A stretch of 64,000 nucleotides of DNA from assembly GCA_016617855.1 (NCBI GenBank), contig JAECUM010031760.1, positions 1 through 64,000 on the forward strand, in the 5' to 3' direction. The position numbers and the translations under genes were made by a program. Each line of letters begins with the position of its first letter. The stretch's first letter is position 1. This document shows, in pieces, positions 21,817 to 31,486 of the stretch. This stretch comes from Megalonaias nervosa (taxonomy: Eukaryota > Mollusca > Bivalvia > Unionida > Unionidae). The notes below the pieces were generated by a model. It did not search any database. It was given only the letters and a program-made list of their open reading frames with translations, and was not told where the DNA came from.

Positions 21817-22005
21817 ATGTCAACATATTGTCTTAAGTGTAAAACTAAAACAGAAAATAAAGATGAAAAGACAGAAAAAGCAAAAAATAATAGAATAATG
21901 CTGAAAAGTATTTGTGCAATCTGTGGAAAAAGAAAAAGTTTGTTTTTACCAAAAACAAAGTTGTCCGGAACGGGTTATCCAGAAATTATTTTAGTAGACG
22001 ACTGA
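21817..22005 (+). CDS. small zinc-ribbon protein (DUF5679-like)
   Basis: 62 residues with two CxxC knuckles: YCLKCKTKTE near the N-terminus and CAICGKRK after a charged linker (NNRIMLKSI). The spacing and the TYCLKC...K-C-x-x-CG pattern match the small zinc ribbons I associate with Polintons and with DUF5679. Function unknown; possibly nucleic-acid binding. Intact, 15 bases after the protease and 41 before the next gene. Confidence 0.7.
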   Translation: MSTYCLKCKTKTENKDEKTEKAKNNRIMLKSICAICGKRKSLFLPKTKLSGTGYPEIILVDD

Positions 22006-22046
22006 AACAATATTATCTGAAAAATTTGTTAGTTCTAAAATAAATA

Positions 22047-23706
22047 ATGACATGCGAGTGCTATTGTGATAGAGATTTATGTCTCGAGCAAAATAAAATT
22101 GTTACATATTGTCAGAAATGCAAAAACAGAGAAATAATTGGAACAGGTATAGATATACATAAATTTATTGGCAAATTACCGAAACCAAAAGGCGGTTGGA
22201 CATTGCCAAGCTATAAATATACTGGACCTTATAATCCTCTTGATAAACAACTTGACGAAAACGATAATCCGCTGCCAGGACAAGAGCCTTACAATCAAGT
22301 TGATGCAATAGCAATGCGCCATGATATCTGATACAGAGACATTGAACTTCCAGACAGCGAACAAAATAAACACAGCCGCGATAAAGTAATGTCAGACGAA
22401 CTTCGTGATATGAAACTTCTAAATATGCGAGAACGTGTTGACCGAAGGCTGGTCCAGGGTTTAATTGGAGCAAAATATAAACTTGGTCTCGGTAAAAAAG
22501 AATTATATGATGATCTTGCCTTAGAGCTACATAAACCTAAAAAAAAAAGGTTTCCGCGACGTAAAGTTGTCGCAAATGCCGTTGATGACATCTGGGCTAT
22601 AGATTTAGTTGATATCTCAAATCTAGCTCAATTTAAAGTTGGCGCTGATGGCGCTCCAAGGAGATATCTTTTTAATGTTGTAGATGTTTTTAGCAAATAC
22701 GCGTTTAGTATACCCGTTTCGGATAAAACAGGGACATCGATGACTGACGCGCTAAAACATATTATTGTTAACACAGAAAGAAAACCAAATAGAATTTGGA
22801 CTGATCATAGAGCAGAATTTTTAAATAAAAAATTTGAACAGTTTTTGGAACAAAATAACATTAAAACTTATGTTACAGGAAATGAGGGAAAAAGCGTCAT
22901 CGTTGAAAGATTTAATCGCACGCTCAACGAAAAATACACAAATATTTGACAGCTAAAAATACGAGTAAATATATTGACAATTTACAAAAAATTGTTGACG
23001 AGTATAATAACACGAAACATAGATCCCTTTCGCTAGGCAAAAGGAAAATGTCGCCAAACGACGCGATTGCAAATCCAATATTAGCAATCGAAAATATGTT
23101 GTTGTTGTTGTTGTTGTAGGGTTTAAAGCCATTTTTCAGCACACGATAGGCTATACATGGCGTCCAGTATTAATGGTGGAGGAAGAACCCGTTAAAACCC
23201 CGGAAAGAACCACCGACCCACGAGAAGCTACTGGCAAGCTTTCTCACATATCTACATTGGCCGAATCCGAGACTCGAACCCACGCAGACAGAGGTGAGAT
23301 GGCAGTGATCCGTAACGGAGAGCGCTTTAGACCACTCGGCCACTCGGGGCCCCCCGAAAATATGTACCGCAGACATAAATTTAAAGTTGGTGATAAAGTT
23401 AGAATTTCTTTAACGAAAAGAATATTTGAGAAAGGATATACTCATAATTGGAGCGAAGAAGTATTTGTTCTTGATAAAGTACTTTTAACAATACCAATTG
23501 CATACTCGATGAAAGATTTATTAGGTGAGCCTATAACTGGCAGTTTTTACGAGCAAAAACTTCAGAAAACAGAACAAGATATATTTGTTATTGAAAAAGT
23601 TATTAAAAAGCGCGGCAACAAAAGTTTAGTCAAATGGCGTGGATATAGCGATAAATTTAATAGCTGGGAACCAACTCAGTCGATTTTATCGACTGCGATC
23701 GGATAA
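22047..23706 (+). pseudogene. PLA2-like / retroviral-type integrase / chromodomain fusion, broken by stop, frameshift and SINE
   Basis: Order: Cys-rich N-terminus (CECYCDRDLCLEQ, then CQKCKNRE); phospholipase-A2-like domain as in parvovirus VP1 (GPYNPLDKQ ... AIAMRHDI, with the His-Asp pair); linker; DDE integrase core with Asp in DIWAIDLVDIS, Asp in RIWTDHRAEF and Glu in SVIVERFNRTL (D,D-35-E spacing); a barrel-like region (KVGDKVRISL); and a chromodomain (VIEKVIKK ... LVKWRGYSDKFNSWEP). Integrase inserts the element DNA; the PLA2 domain could breach membranes during entry. Lesions: TGA for the conserved Cys after HDI (near 22329), a frameshift near 22945, and a SINE at 23099-23354. One continuous frame links PLA2 and integrase, apart from the TGA. 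Confidence 0.93.
23099..23354 (-). mobile_element. tRNA-derived SINE inserted in the integrase gene
   Basis: On the minus strand it begins GGGGGCCCCGAGTGGCCGAG, with an A-box-like TGGCCGAGTGG and B-box-like GGTTCGAGTCTCG about 60 bases on, like a class II (Leu/Ser-type) tRNA with a long variable arm. It ends in a (CAA)n tail. The direct repeat CGAAAATATG flanks it (23089-23098 and 23355-23364), so the integrase reading resumes exactly when the insert and one repeat copy are ignored. An open frame through it on the plus strand is spurious. Confidence 0.93.
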
Positions 23707-24163
23707 TATTATTATAAATTTCTTCGCATTTTATTAATACTGATTTACATTTTACTGGTTTACATAGAGAAATTAAATGTAATTTTCTTGTGTCATCAAC
23801 TGGCATTAAATTAAATATTTTAACAAAAATAAAATCGTATTTTATTTTTCTTTGTTGTCCAGTTATTTTTACGTTTAAAAAGGGTTTTATAAGTTGCCAA
23901 AATATTTGATGCTCCGCAACAGTAAAATTAAATTTTATTATTTTTTTAGCAATATGGTGCTTAACATCATATCGCCCAGTTGTTGGTCTGCTTAAATGTT
24001 TTTTACTAACAACAACATCATCTTTTTCTTCTTCATAGTTATGCAAAATATCTTTTTCAGTATAACCAGCAGATCTGTCATTAGTAATATTTTCTAATGT
24101 AAAATTTGAAACTGAAACAAAATCTCCCGAATATAGTTCAGCCAGTCTCTCAATTAAGTTCAT
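23657..24163 (-). CDS. possible VLTF3-like late transcription factor
   Basis: Intact frame of 168 residues from MNLIERLAELYSGDFVSVSN; an upstream in-frame Met exists, but this start sits just after an AT-rich gap. Central RPTTGRYDVKHHIAKKI and C-terminal IKPFLNVKITGQQRKIKYDF plus FVKIFNLM resemble the C-terminal part of poxvirus/NCLDV VLTF3-like proteins, which some Polinton-like viruses carry. The match is from memory of a pattern and is weak. The gene is convergent with the integrase, their ends overlapping by about 50 bp. Confidence 0.4.
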   Translation of the reverse strand: MNLIERLAELYSGDFVSVSNFTLENITNDRSAGYTEKDILHNYEEEKDDVVVSKKHLSRPTTGRYDVKHHIAKKIIKFNFTVAEHQIFWQLIKPFLNVKITGQQRKIKYDFIFVKIFNLMPVDDTRKLHLISLCKPVKCKSVLIKCEEIYNNIIRSQSIKSTELVPSY

Positions 24164-24202
24164 TATTATAATATATATTTTGGTTAATGAATAAATAATA
24201 AG

Positions 24203-24388
24203 ATGTTTGGAGAAATAAAAAATCATCAAAGCGTTAATATATTAAATCACAAAGAATTAGCTGAGGCAATTCGAAATTGTTTGTTGGGAAAGAGTTTTTA
24301 TTTTGTTGATGTTATGATAACATTAGGCGAATCTGACAATTTTTTATTAACAGCAGCAGACAAAATAAACTTAATACAAATAAAATGA
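24203..24388 (+). CDS. small uncharacterised protein (61 aa)
   Basis: Short frame MFGEIKNHQSVNILNHKELA, ending in NLIQIK. No domain recognised. Divergent from the VLTF3-like gene with 39 bases between starts, in the same position where small frames occur in related elements. It could be chance. Confidence 0.3.
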   Translation: MFGEIKNHQSVNILNHKELAEAIRNCLLGKSFYFVDVMITLGESDNFLLTAADKINLIQIK

Positions 24389-24466
24389 TGACATTACGAT
24401 TTAATCGCGACGATGTTATGTAATTTAGTCATAATTGTCTCACTCGAAATGATATAGAAAATATAA

Positions 24467-25254
24467 TTAGTTATCGTAGTTAAAACTAAATCTGTCAAAT
24501 GTCAACATTGACGTTGCTGATTTTGTTACATTATCAGCTACAAATTTTATTGCACGTGGATCAATTTTATGATATTTTGCCGCAGATGCTATGGATATAA
24601 ATTTTATTTCTTCTCCAGTTTCGAGATTTATTGAAATTATTTGTCTGGTTGGATTTTTAAAATTAGAACCATCAAAACCGGTTACACATCTTGTGTTTTC
24701 TTTTGGCGTAACTAAATCTAAATTTTCTAAATGATTATCTGTTTTAATACCATTTTTATGATCAACAACTAAACCATTAGGTATTAGTCCGTTAAAAGTT
24801 TCAAACACAAAACGATGATATTGATAATGAACAAAATTAGTTTTGTTCCACGTACATTAACACCAAGATATTCATTTCTTTTTAAACTTCCAAACACTTT
24901 TTTTGTTCTTATATGTCTAATAATTCCCTCATCATTTGCCTCATATAAATCAAATACTGGGTGAGGTTGAAATTCATTTTGTAATGCTACATTTTCAATA
25001 TTATCATCAGCAACTGCGTCATGTACTCTATATACTCTATATCCTTCTGGAATACCAATTCAAAACAAAGTATAAATAAAATCTTTTCTAAACATTTTAA
25101 TTCTTTCGCCTTTTACTGAAATTAACATACCAGCTGGTGTTGATACGCCAACAGATTTTTTCGATTCTATATTGATAACAGAACCAAGTGCATTTGCAGT
25201 ATATAAGTTGTACATTGGGTGTACATGATAAGTTTCTTGCTCTTCCGGAGTCAT
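24467..25254 (-). pseudogene. HNH endonuclease with NUMOD-type domain (homing-endonuclease-like)
   Basis: From Met 25254. Two N-terminal repeated segments share a H-P-x-[YF]-x-L-Y-x-A-N pattern (HVHPMYNLYTAN and HPVFDLYEAN), as in NUMOD-type DNA-binding modules. The HNH_3-type core contains VVDHKNGIKTDNHLENLDLV (catalytic His-Asp, Asn). A C-terminal NUMOD1-like helix-turn-helix follows (IISINLETGEEIKF then SIASAAKYH). Broken by a TGA near 25064 and a frameshift near 24835. Freestanding HNH genes like this are nicking or homing nucleases in phages and large DNA viruses. It lies between the integrase block and PolB on the opposite strand. Confidence 0.85.
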
Positions 25255-25359
25255 TTCGATATATCTTTAAATTTCTGTCATTATACTATAAGGTTTTTCA
25301 TATCTCTAATTAGGAATTTTAATAAAATCAATTAAATATAAAATATTACTATATATCTA

Positions 25360-28300
25360 ATGTTAAAATTGCGAGATATTGCTAAAAAGAATATTATCAA
25401 ATCAGAAAAAATTGCTTCAGAGTTTTCTGGTTACGATAACAGTTACAAACTTGATGATCAAAATATTTTAGCAAATTTTAGCTCCACAAATTTATTTCAT
25501 CTTTTACAACCAGTTATATCTAAAGAACTTGCGGCTCATAAAAGTATCAAGCTTATAGTCCAATATCATACGATTTTATCAAAGTTACACGAAGTTGATG
25601 ATATACTTGCTGTAATTTTTGAAACAAAAAGTTTTGACAGCGAAATTTCAGAACCATATTTAACAGCAAAATCTAGAAAAATATTAACTGGAACAAACAT
25701 TGCCATGGTCGCCGATGAAATACGTTAAGAAATAAACAAAAAATTTGAAGAATTTACTGCATCAGGATCAGGTTGGAAATTTGAAATGATAAAAGAAGTT
25801 TTATTTCACACAGAAAAATATAACGTACTTCGCGGTAGTTTGTACGTCGATCTCCCTCAAAAAATTAAAAACAAAAGATGCTGTATAAATGTCAAAAACG
25901 ATGATGATAAATGTTTTAAATGGTCAATTTTATCTGCAAAACATCCTCATTGTGATCACCCCGGCAGAATTGAAAACTATTTGCCATACAAAGACGAACG
26001 AAATTTTTTACGAATAACTTTTCCAGTAGGAGAAAATCATATACCAAAGTTTGAAAAACAAAACAGTATCTCAGTAAATATTTTCGGATTAGATGAGCAA
26101 GAAAACGTTTACCCGAGATATAGCTCAGAAAATGCTACACAAAATACAATCAATTTATTATTTTATCGGGGCATTATTGTTGGATAAAAAACTTTAACGG
26201 CCTAGTTGGCAGGCAGTATAGTAAAAATAAAAATAAAAAATATTTCTGTTATAGATGTCTGCATGGTTTTTCTAGCGATGAAAGACTGCATGAGCATCTC
26301 AAATACTGTGTCAACGTTCAAAGAATAGCTATGCCTAGCGAAAAAGAAAAAAATATTAAAATTTAAAAGTTATGATCATAAACTACATATTCCTTTTGTT
26401 ATTTACGCTGATTTCGAGTGTCTACTCGTTCCTGTGGTTGGAGCAGAAAATAATCCGAATAAATCCAGTACTAGAAAAATACAACAGCATATTCCTTGCG
26501 GAGTAGCTTATAAAGTAGTTTGTTGCACTAACGATAAATTTTCAACTCCGATAAAGTTATATAGAGATGAAAATCCTGCCGTATGGCTATTAAACAATTT
26601 AATAGACGAAGTTAATAAAATTTGTAACAGATTATTTAAAACAACTCCGATGAAAATAACGTCTAAACAACAACTCGATTTTGACGAGGCAGTTAATTGT
26701 CATGTTTGTGAAAAGTTACTGGTGGACTCCAACGGAGCCCGTGATAAGGTGCGTGATCATTGTCATTTGACCGGCCAATATCGTGGAGCAGCTCATAACA
26801 GTTGTAATTTAAAATTTCATGCTCCAGATTTTATTCCTGTAGTTTTACATAACTTTCGTGGCTATGACAGTCATATCATTGTAGAAGCTTTTGGTGATGA
26901 AAATATTAAAGCTAAACTAAAATTAAATAACGTTATAAAATGTATTCCAAATAATTTTGAAAAGTATATGTCGGTGACGCTCGGTAAATTACGTTTTATT
27001 GACAATCTGCAATTTATGGCAGCATCATTAGATGAGCTTGTTAAAGATTGCAGTAGTTTCGCTAACCTAAAATGTTGCTTTGGTGAAAACTATGTCGATC
27101 TGACAAAAAAAGGTATCTTTCCGTACGAGTATCTCGACGATTGGAGCAGATTTAATGAAACTTCTCTTCCCGATAAAGATAAATTTTACTCGCAACTCAA
27201 AAATGAAAATATCACAGATGACGAATACAAATATGCACAAGATATTTGGAATAAATTTAGTTGTAAAACATTTGGTGATTATCACGATTTATATTTGAAA
27301 ACAGATGTTTTATTACTAGCAGATGTTTTTGAGAGTTTTCGTCGAGTAAGCTACAGCAATTATGGACTAGACCCCTGTTGGTATTATTCCTCACCTGGAT
27401 TGTCTTGGGACGCTCTGTTAAAAACGAGTAAGATAGAACTGGATCTCTTAACAGATGTCAATATGTTTAACTTTATTGAAAAAGGTATCAGAGGCGGAAT
27501 TAGAGTTATAATAAAAAATATGCAGTAGCTAATAACAAATATCTGAAAAATTATGATAAAAATCTCCGATCTAATCATATTATTTATCTTTATTCAAATA
27601 ATTTGTATGGCTATGCGATGTTAGGGCCAATGCCCTGCGGTGGATTTCATTGGATAACTCCAGATCAATTTCTTAAAGAAACTGAAAAAGATTTACCTAG
27701 AAAAATTAATCATGATTTTTCTAATATTTCATATTTTGTTGAAGTTGATCTAGATTATCTTAGTTCGTTACATGATCTACATAACGATTGTCCGTTTTGG
27801 GCACAGTCAATGATGATTAATTATAGTTTATTATCGCCTGAACAACGAGCAACGAGAACAGCAAAAAATTCGATTGTTAATAAGCTAGTTCCAAATTTGT
27901 TAAATAAAAGAAATTATGTTATGCATTACAAAAATTTAAAACAAGCAGTAGATGCTGGACTAATTCTGAGTAAAGTCCATCGCGTGATAAAGTTTAATCA
28001 GTCGAGGTGGATGGCAAATTACATTGACTTAAATACGAAAAGTCGTGCTGTGGCTAAAACCGAATTTGAGAAAAACTTTTTCAAGTTAATGAACAACTCA
28101 GTTTTTGGAAAGACAATGGAGAACATTAGAAAAAGAGTTTCTATCGAAATTGTAAATGATATAAGTCGCAGAAATAAATTAGTTAGCGATGATGGTTTTG
28201 TTAGTATGAAAATATTTAATGACAATCTTGTTGCAATGCAACGACGAAAGACAAATTTAAAGTTAATTAAACCGATGTATGTTGGTGCAGCTGTACTTGA

Positions 28301-28857
28301 TATATCAAAGTGGCTGATGTACGATTTTCACTATAATTTTACCAAAAAGCAGTGGCCAGATTCAGAGTTGCTATTTACTGATACAGATTCGCTAGTTTAT
28401 AATATAAAATGTGAAGATGTCTATCAGGATATTTACAATGATAAAAATCTGTTTGATTTATCAGATTATCCAGCATGTAGTGGATTTCAAGATAATTCGA
28501 ATAAGAAAGTTATTGGAAAAATGAAAGATGAATTTATGTTTGTGCCAGTTAGAGTATTTGTCGGACTAAAGAGCAAAATGTATGCTGTCATATTAGATGA
28601 CAATAAACTTACAAAAAAAGCAGCAAAAGGTATTCCTCAAGGATATGTAAAAAAAGGTGATGAATTTTGACGATTTTAAAGAAGCGCTAAACAATAGCGT
28701 CAGTTTTATCAAAATAAATGTTATCAGAACAAATCATCATAACTTGAAACTGATACGATCATAAAACTCGGACTAAGAAATTTTGATGATAAAAGATATT
28801 GCAGAAACGTAACTAGTACACTAGCGCTTGGACATTATGCAAGTAATTTTGTCTAAA
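25360..28857 (+). pseudogene. protein-primed DNA polymerase B (Polinton pPolB)
   Basis: About 1,160 codons, the family size. N-terminal region (GSGWKFEMIKEV, CINVKNDDDKCFKWSIL), then a C2H2-type finger near 26255-26320, exonuclease motifs (VIYADFECL; LHNFRGYDSHII; LKTDVLLLADVF), an endonuclease-VII-like zinc/HNH insertion (CHVCEKLL ... RDHCHLTGQYRG), and polymerase motifs A (YLYSNNLYGYAM), B (KLMNNSVFGKTMENIR) and C (FTDTDSLVY). The C-terminal end (FDDKRYC ... LALGHYAS) is legible to about 28850. Lesions include a TAA near 25726, shifts at about 26184-26430, a shift near 27528 and others after 28668. It replicates the linear element with a protein primer. Confidence 0.97.
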
Positions 28858-28920
28858 CATCAGAAATAATGTTTGAAAATTTAACATTAGCAGATGGAGT
28901 TAATAGCAAAATAAAAAATA

Positions 28921-29316
28921 ATGGTTAATGACCAGCAATTATCATTTGAATTTAACGATGAAATTTGAGGTATTTGTTTTAGTAAATTTGATAGAATCAA
29001 ACTCTCCCTTATCAAATCAGACGATAGCAAATATTTTAATTATCTCGAAAGTTTGCGAGACGAGCTTGCACTAAAATATGACAATTTTCATAATCCGATA
29101 AGCCAGGATCAGTATACAAAAATCAACATAGACCTAGATAGGTCGAAGGTTTTTGCAAAAGGTAATAAGTATCTTCTCAGTAAGATAGCAATGAAAGAAC
29201 TATTTGAATGTCGTCGTAAAGTATCTGGTAGAATTAAATTTTATTTGTACAATCATGACAGTACATTGTACTTGATAGCGACCGTTGAAATATTGTGTGT
29301 TGGTCAAGAAATATAA
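28921..29316 (+). pseudogene. small conserved protein downstream of PolB
   Basis: From ATG 28921 the frame reads MVNDQQLSFEFNDEI, then a TGA at 28966, then continues in the same frame (SKFDRIKLSLIKSDD, SLRDELALKYDNFHNP ... GRIKFYLYNHDSTLYLIAT) to a stop at 29316. About 131 codons with one nonsense mutation. Predicted mixed alpha/beta. I do not know its function; in related elements a similar small protein follows PolB, and a DNA-binding role would fit but is conjecture. Confidence 0.5.
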
Positions 29317-29450
29317 CTCTGTATACCATATCTGTTTTTAAAAGGGAGATAATACTGTTCCAGCTAAGTTTAAAATCTTTTGTAGTAATCAAACATAGCA
29401 TATATACTGTTTCGTATTTTTTTTGGCTAATGAAATGTATCTAAAATCTG

Positions 29451-29776
29451 ATGGTAATTTTAAGACCTACAAATCCTGGTAGCAGTTCTGTATTATAACT
29501 AGCAATTCCTCTTGCATAAATGTTAGTAGATAACATAGTAATTGTAGATTCTCGCTTATAAGTTAAGTCCAACTGCACAGACTCAAATATGCTGTCGTAT
29601 GATGCACCAGAAGATCTTGGTCTGCGCAGTTTTACTAAAAGTAATCAGTAAAACAAACAAGATAAACTCTGATCTGCAGGCGCATAATGATATGGCAGAT
29701 CTTTATCTTTTTGTCTGCAGTTTAGCCTCGACTTGTAAGCGAGTATATATGCTATGTCATTTACCTGAAAACCCAT
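29451..29776 (-). pseudogene. uncharacterised minus-strand Polinton gene
   Basis: From ATG 29776 the frame reads MGFQVNDIAYILAYKSRLNC, then YHYAPADQS, then a TGA near 29650, and goes on in the same frame (SSGASYDSIFESVQLDLTYK, STITMLSTNIYARGIASYN, LPGFVGLKITIRF) to TAG 29451. Low stop density for AT-rich DNA and a balanced composition argue for a gene. No domain recognised. It faces PolB convergently. Confidence 0.4.
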
Positions 29777-30079
29777 TATTGATTATTTCTCTGCAGTAAT
29801 GTATATATATACAGCGCTATGTAGTCATTCAGCCAGCTCATTGGCTTACTGATTAGTATCCTTGACAACGGTCGATCTAATACAGCCTATGTATTTCAGC
29901 CAACATTAGGATTTCGTTTTTCTGTACAATATAAAATCAAAAATCATGTTTTTCTCGATTTATTTATAATAATGTTTTCAGAATCAGAAAATATAATGTA
30001 AAATTTCGTGTTTTCAAAATCAAAAAATGTAATGCTGTTTGGTAACTATATAATAATTGTTTTTAACATATATATAATG
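29777..30079. other. gene-free spacer
   Basis: AT-rich sequence between the last minus-strand frame and the SINE; nothing recognised. Confidence 0.6.
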
Positions 30080-30925
30080 AAGTCCTGTGGCCGATTGCTA
30101 ACGCGTTGGATTTTCATGCTCGAGGTCCGTGGTTCGATTCTCGTGACCGGCACATTGTCGGCGAGGGCGATTTTAATGCCAAAAAATTCTCTTATTTAGT
30201 GGGGCGCCGCCAGTCCTTCTACGTTTCAACAGAAACTTGTACACTCTCCCACCATGTCGACACGTGGTGGGTGCACTTTTGCATTCCCTGGGTTGATTAT
30301 GGGGGAGAGTGTGCAAATTTCTGTTGAAACGTAGAGAAGGCATGTTTGTGTTGTCCTAGAGATAAGTTAGTTAAGTCTACATCTACTGTCCTTAGTGTTG
30401 TGTTAGTATGTGCTCTGTCCCTGTAAATATATGTAAATACTGTTACTGTAAATATGCTTGCTGATTGGGGAGGGGGGAGAGGTTACATGAAATCACAATT
30501 CCTAGACAGCCCTCTGAATTTCTAATATTTCGTTTCGCACATTAGGAATTCGCTGGGGTGTGTGTCTATGATGTGCTGTCCGTAAGATAAGTTTATATAT
30601 AACCTCTGAACCTGCTAGGATGTCCTTTGGCAACCTAGGGGTTCACATGGGGTTGTATAAAACTGTGCTGTAAATATGCTTGCTATAAATACGCTACTGT
30701 AATTAAGATTCTGTGTTTTGTGCTGTCCTTAATAAAGATATAATCATATGTATATAATCATAATCATATGTATATAATCATAACCATATGTATATAATCA
30801 TAATCATATGTATATAATCATATGTATATAATCATAATCATAAGTATATAATCATATGTATATAATCATAATCATATGTATATAATCATATGTATATAAT
30901 CATAATCATATGTATATAATCATCT
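30080..30925 (+). mobile_element. long tRNA-headed SINE with hairpin body and 14/20-bp tail repeats
   Basis: The head resembles a tRNA gene: A-box-like TGGCCGATTGCTAACGCG (30088-30105) and B-box-like GGTTCGATTCTCG (30131-30143). The body contains a long hairpin (30215-30339) and then unique sequence to TTAATAAAG near 30730. The 3' end is a tandem array alternating 14- and 20-base units of TAATCA/TATGTATA type (about 30735-30925). At about 850 bp it is long for a SINE. Target duplications are obscured by the tail repeats. It sits inside the Polinton just before the right repeat. Confidence 0.75.
30215..30339 (+). repeat. long hairpin within the SINE body
   Basis: Left arm 30215-30250 and right arm 30301-30339 pair with few mismatches, including TACGTTTCAACAGAAA against its complement, around a loop of about 50 bases. 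The transcript would form a stable stem of about 36 bp. Confidence 0.85.
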
Positions 30926-30955
30926 TCAAACAGTCCTCTCTGGGGACTATTATTT

Positions 30956-31324
30956 TTATTTTAAACAAATATTTATAGCTTTGGAAATATCGTTATCAAA
31001 TAAAATATTAACCATATTGTCAATAAATGTCATCACATCATCTGACCAACCTACTATTCTCATGTCATTTTCAATCGCGAATAACCATACTGATCCATAT
31101 TTTGGTGATATATAGTAACTAACTTTTTTAATACAATCGCTTATTATTTTAGGTTTTATACCAGTATAGCATGAGGCTGCTCTGATTGAATTAAATCTCT
31201 TACAAAATTTGTTTGTCAGATCAAATCCAACATGTCGGATTGGACTATAATGATACATTATATATAATATTTCATTGTTTGATATGAAAAAATCTATTGG
31301 TCTAGAATCCCCTTTGGGTTTCAA
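30956..31324 (-). CDS. Polinton repeat-borne protein, right copy (open)
   Basis: 122-residue open frame, beginning about KPKGDSRPIDFFISNNEIL; no ATG at this point, and the reading upstream (a Pro-rich MTFFAPPQRPPLPQ segment) is separated by a stop. Contains YHYSPIRHVGFDLTNKFCKR, ISPKYGSVWLFAIENDMRIV and a C-terminal helix. Family not recognised. The same gene in the left repeat has two deletions, so this is the better copy. It reads inward from the right end. Confidence 0.55.
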   Translation of the reverse strand: MKPKGDSRPIDFFISNNEILYIMYHYSPIRHVGFDLTNKFCKRFNSIRAASCYTGIKPKIISDCIKKVSYYISPKYGSVWLFAIENDMRIVGWSDDVMTFIDNMVNILFDNDISKAINICLK

Positions 31325-31486
31325 ATTATTTCATCACTTTTGAGATAAGAGGGTGGTTTTTTGAGGGAGAGGGGGTCTCTGAGGTGGTGCAAAAAATGTC
31401 ATAATATATTTATTCTTGTGGTGAGGGTTTCTGACCTTAAACCCTCTTTGGAATTGAAACCTCAATATACATCTACTACTACCATG
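30962..31486 (-). repeat. inner inverted repeat, right arm, proximal block
   Basis: Reverse complement of 12021-12525. The point matching the left-arm insertion (around 31486, CATGGTAGTAG in the minus-strand reading) is uninterrupted here, proving that the left arm acquired the 4.27-kb insert after element 1 was formed. Confidence 0.92.

Noticed and set aside
22165..22591. Three minus-strand frames of 65-102 codons
   Set aside because: Antisense to the PLA2-integrase gene; no motif.
23173..23376. Protein-like frames on both strands within the integrase gap
   Set aside because: They translate the SINE; only the part after 23365 on the plus strand belongs to the integrase.
12526..29316. Recoding of TGA (Gly, Cys or selenocysteine) in element 1
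   Set aside because: The amino acid expected differs between sites, frameshifts and TAA stops also occur, and no SECIS-like element was identified; decay is simpler.
30735..30925. CRISPR-like array of short units
   Set aside because: Units are directly tandem with no unique spacers and sit at the end of a SINE.
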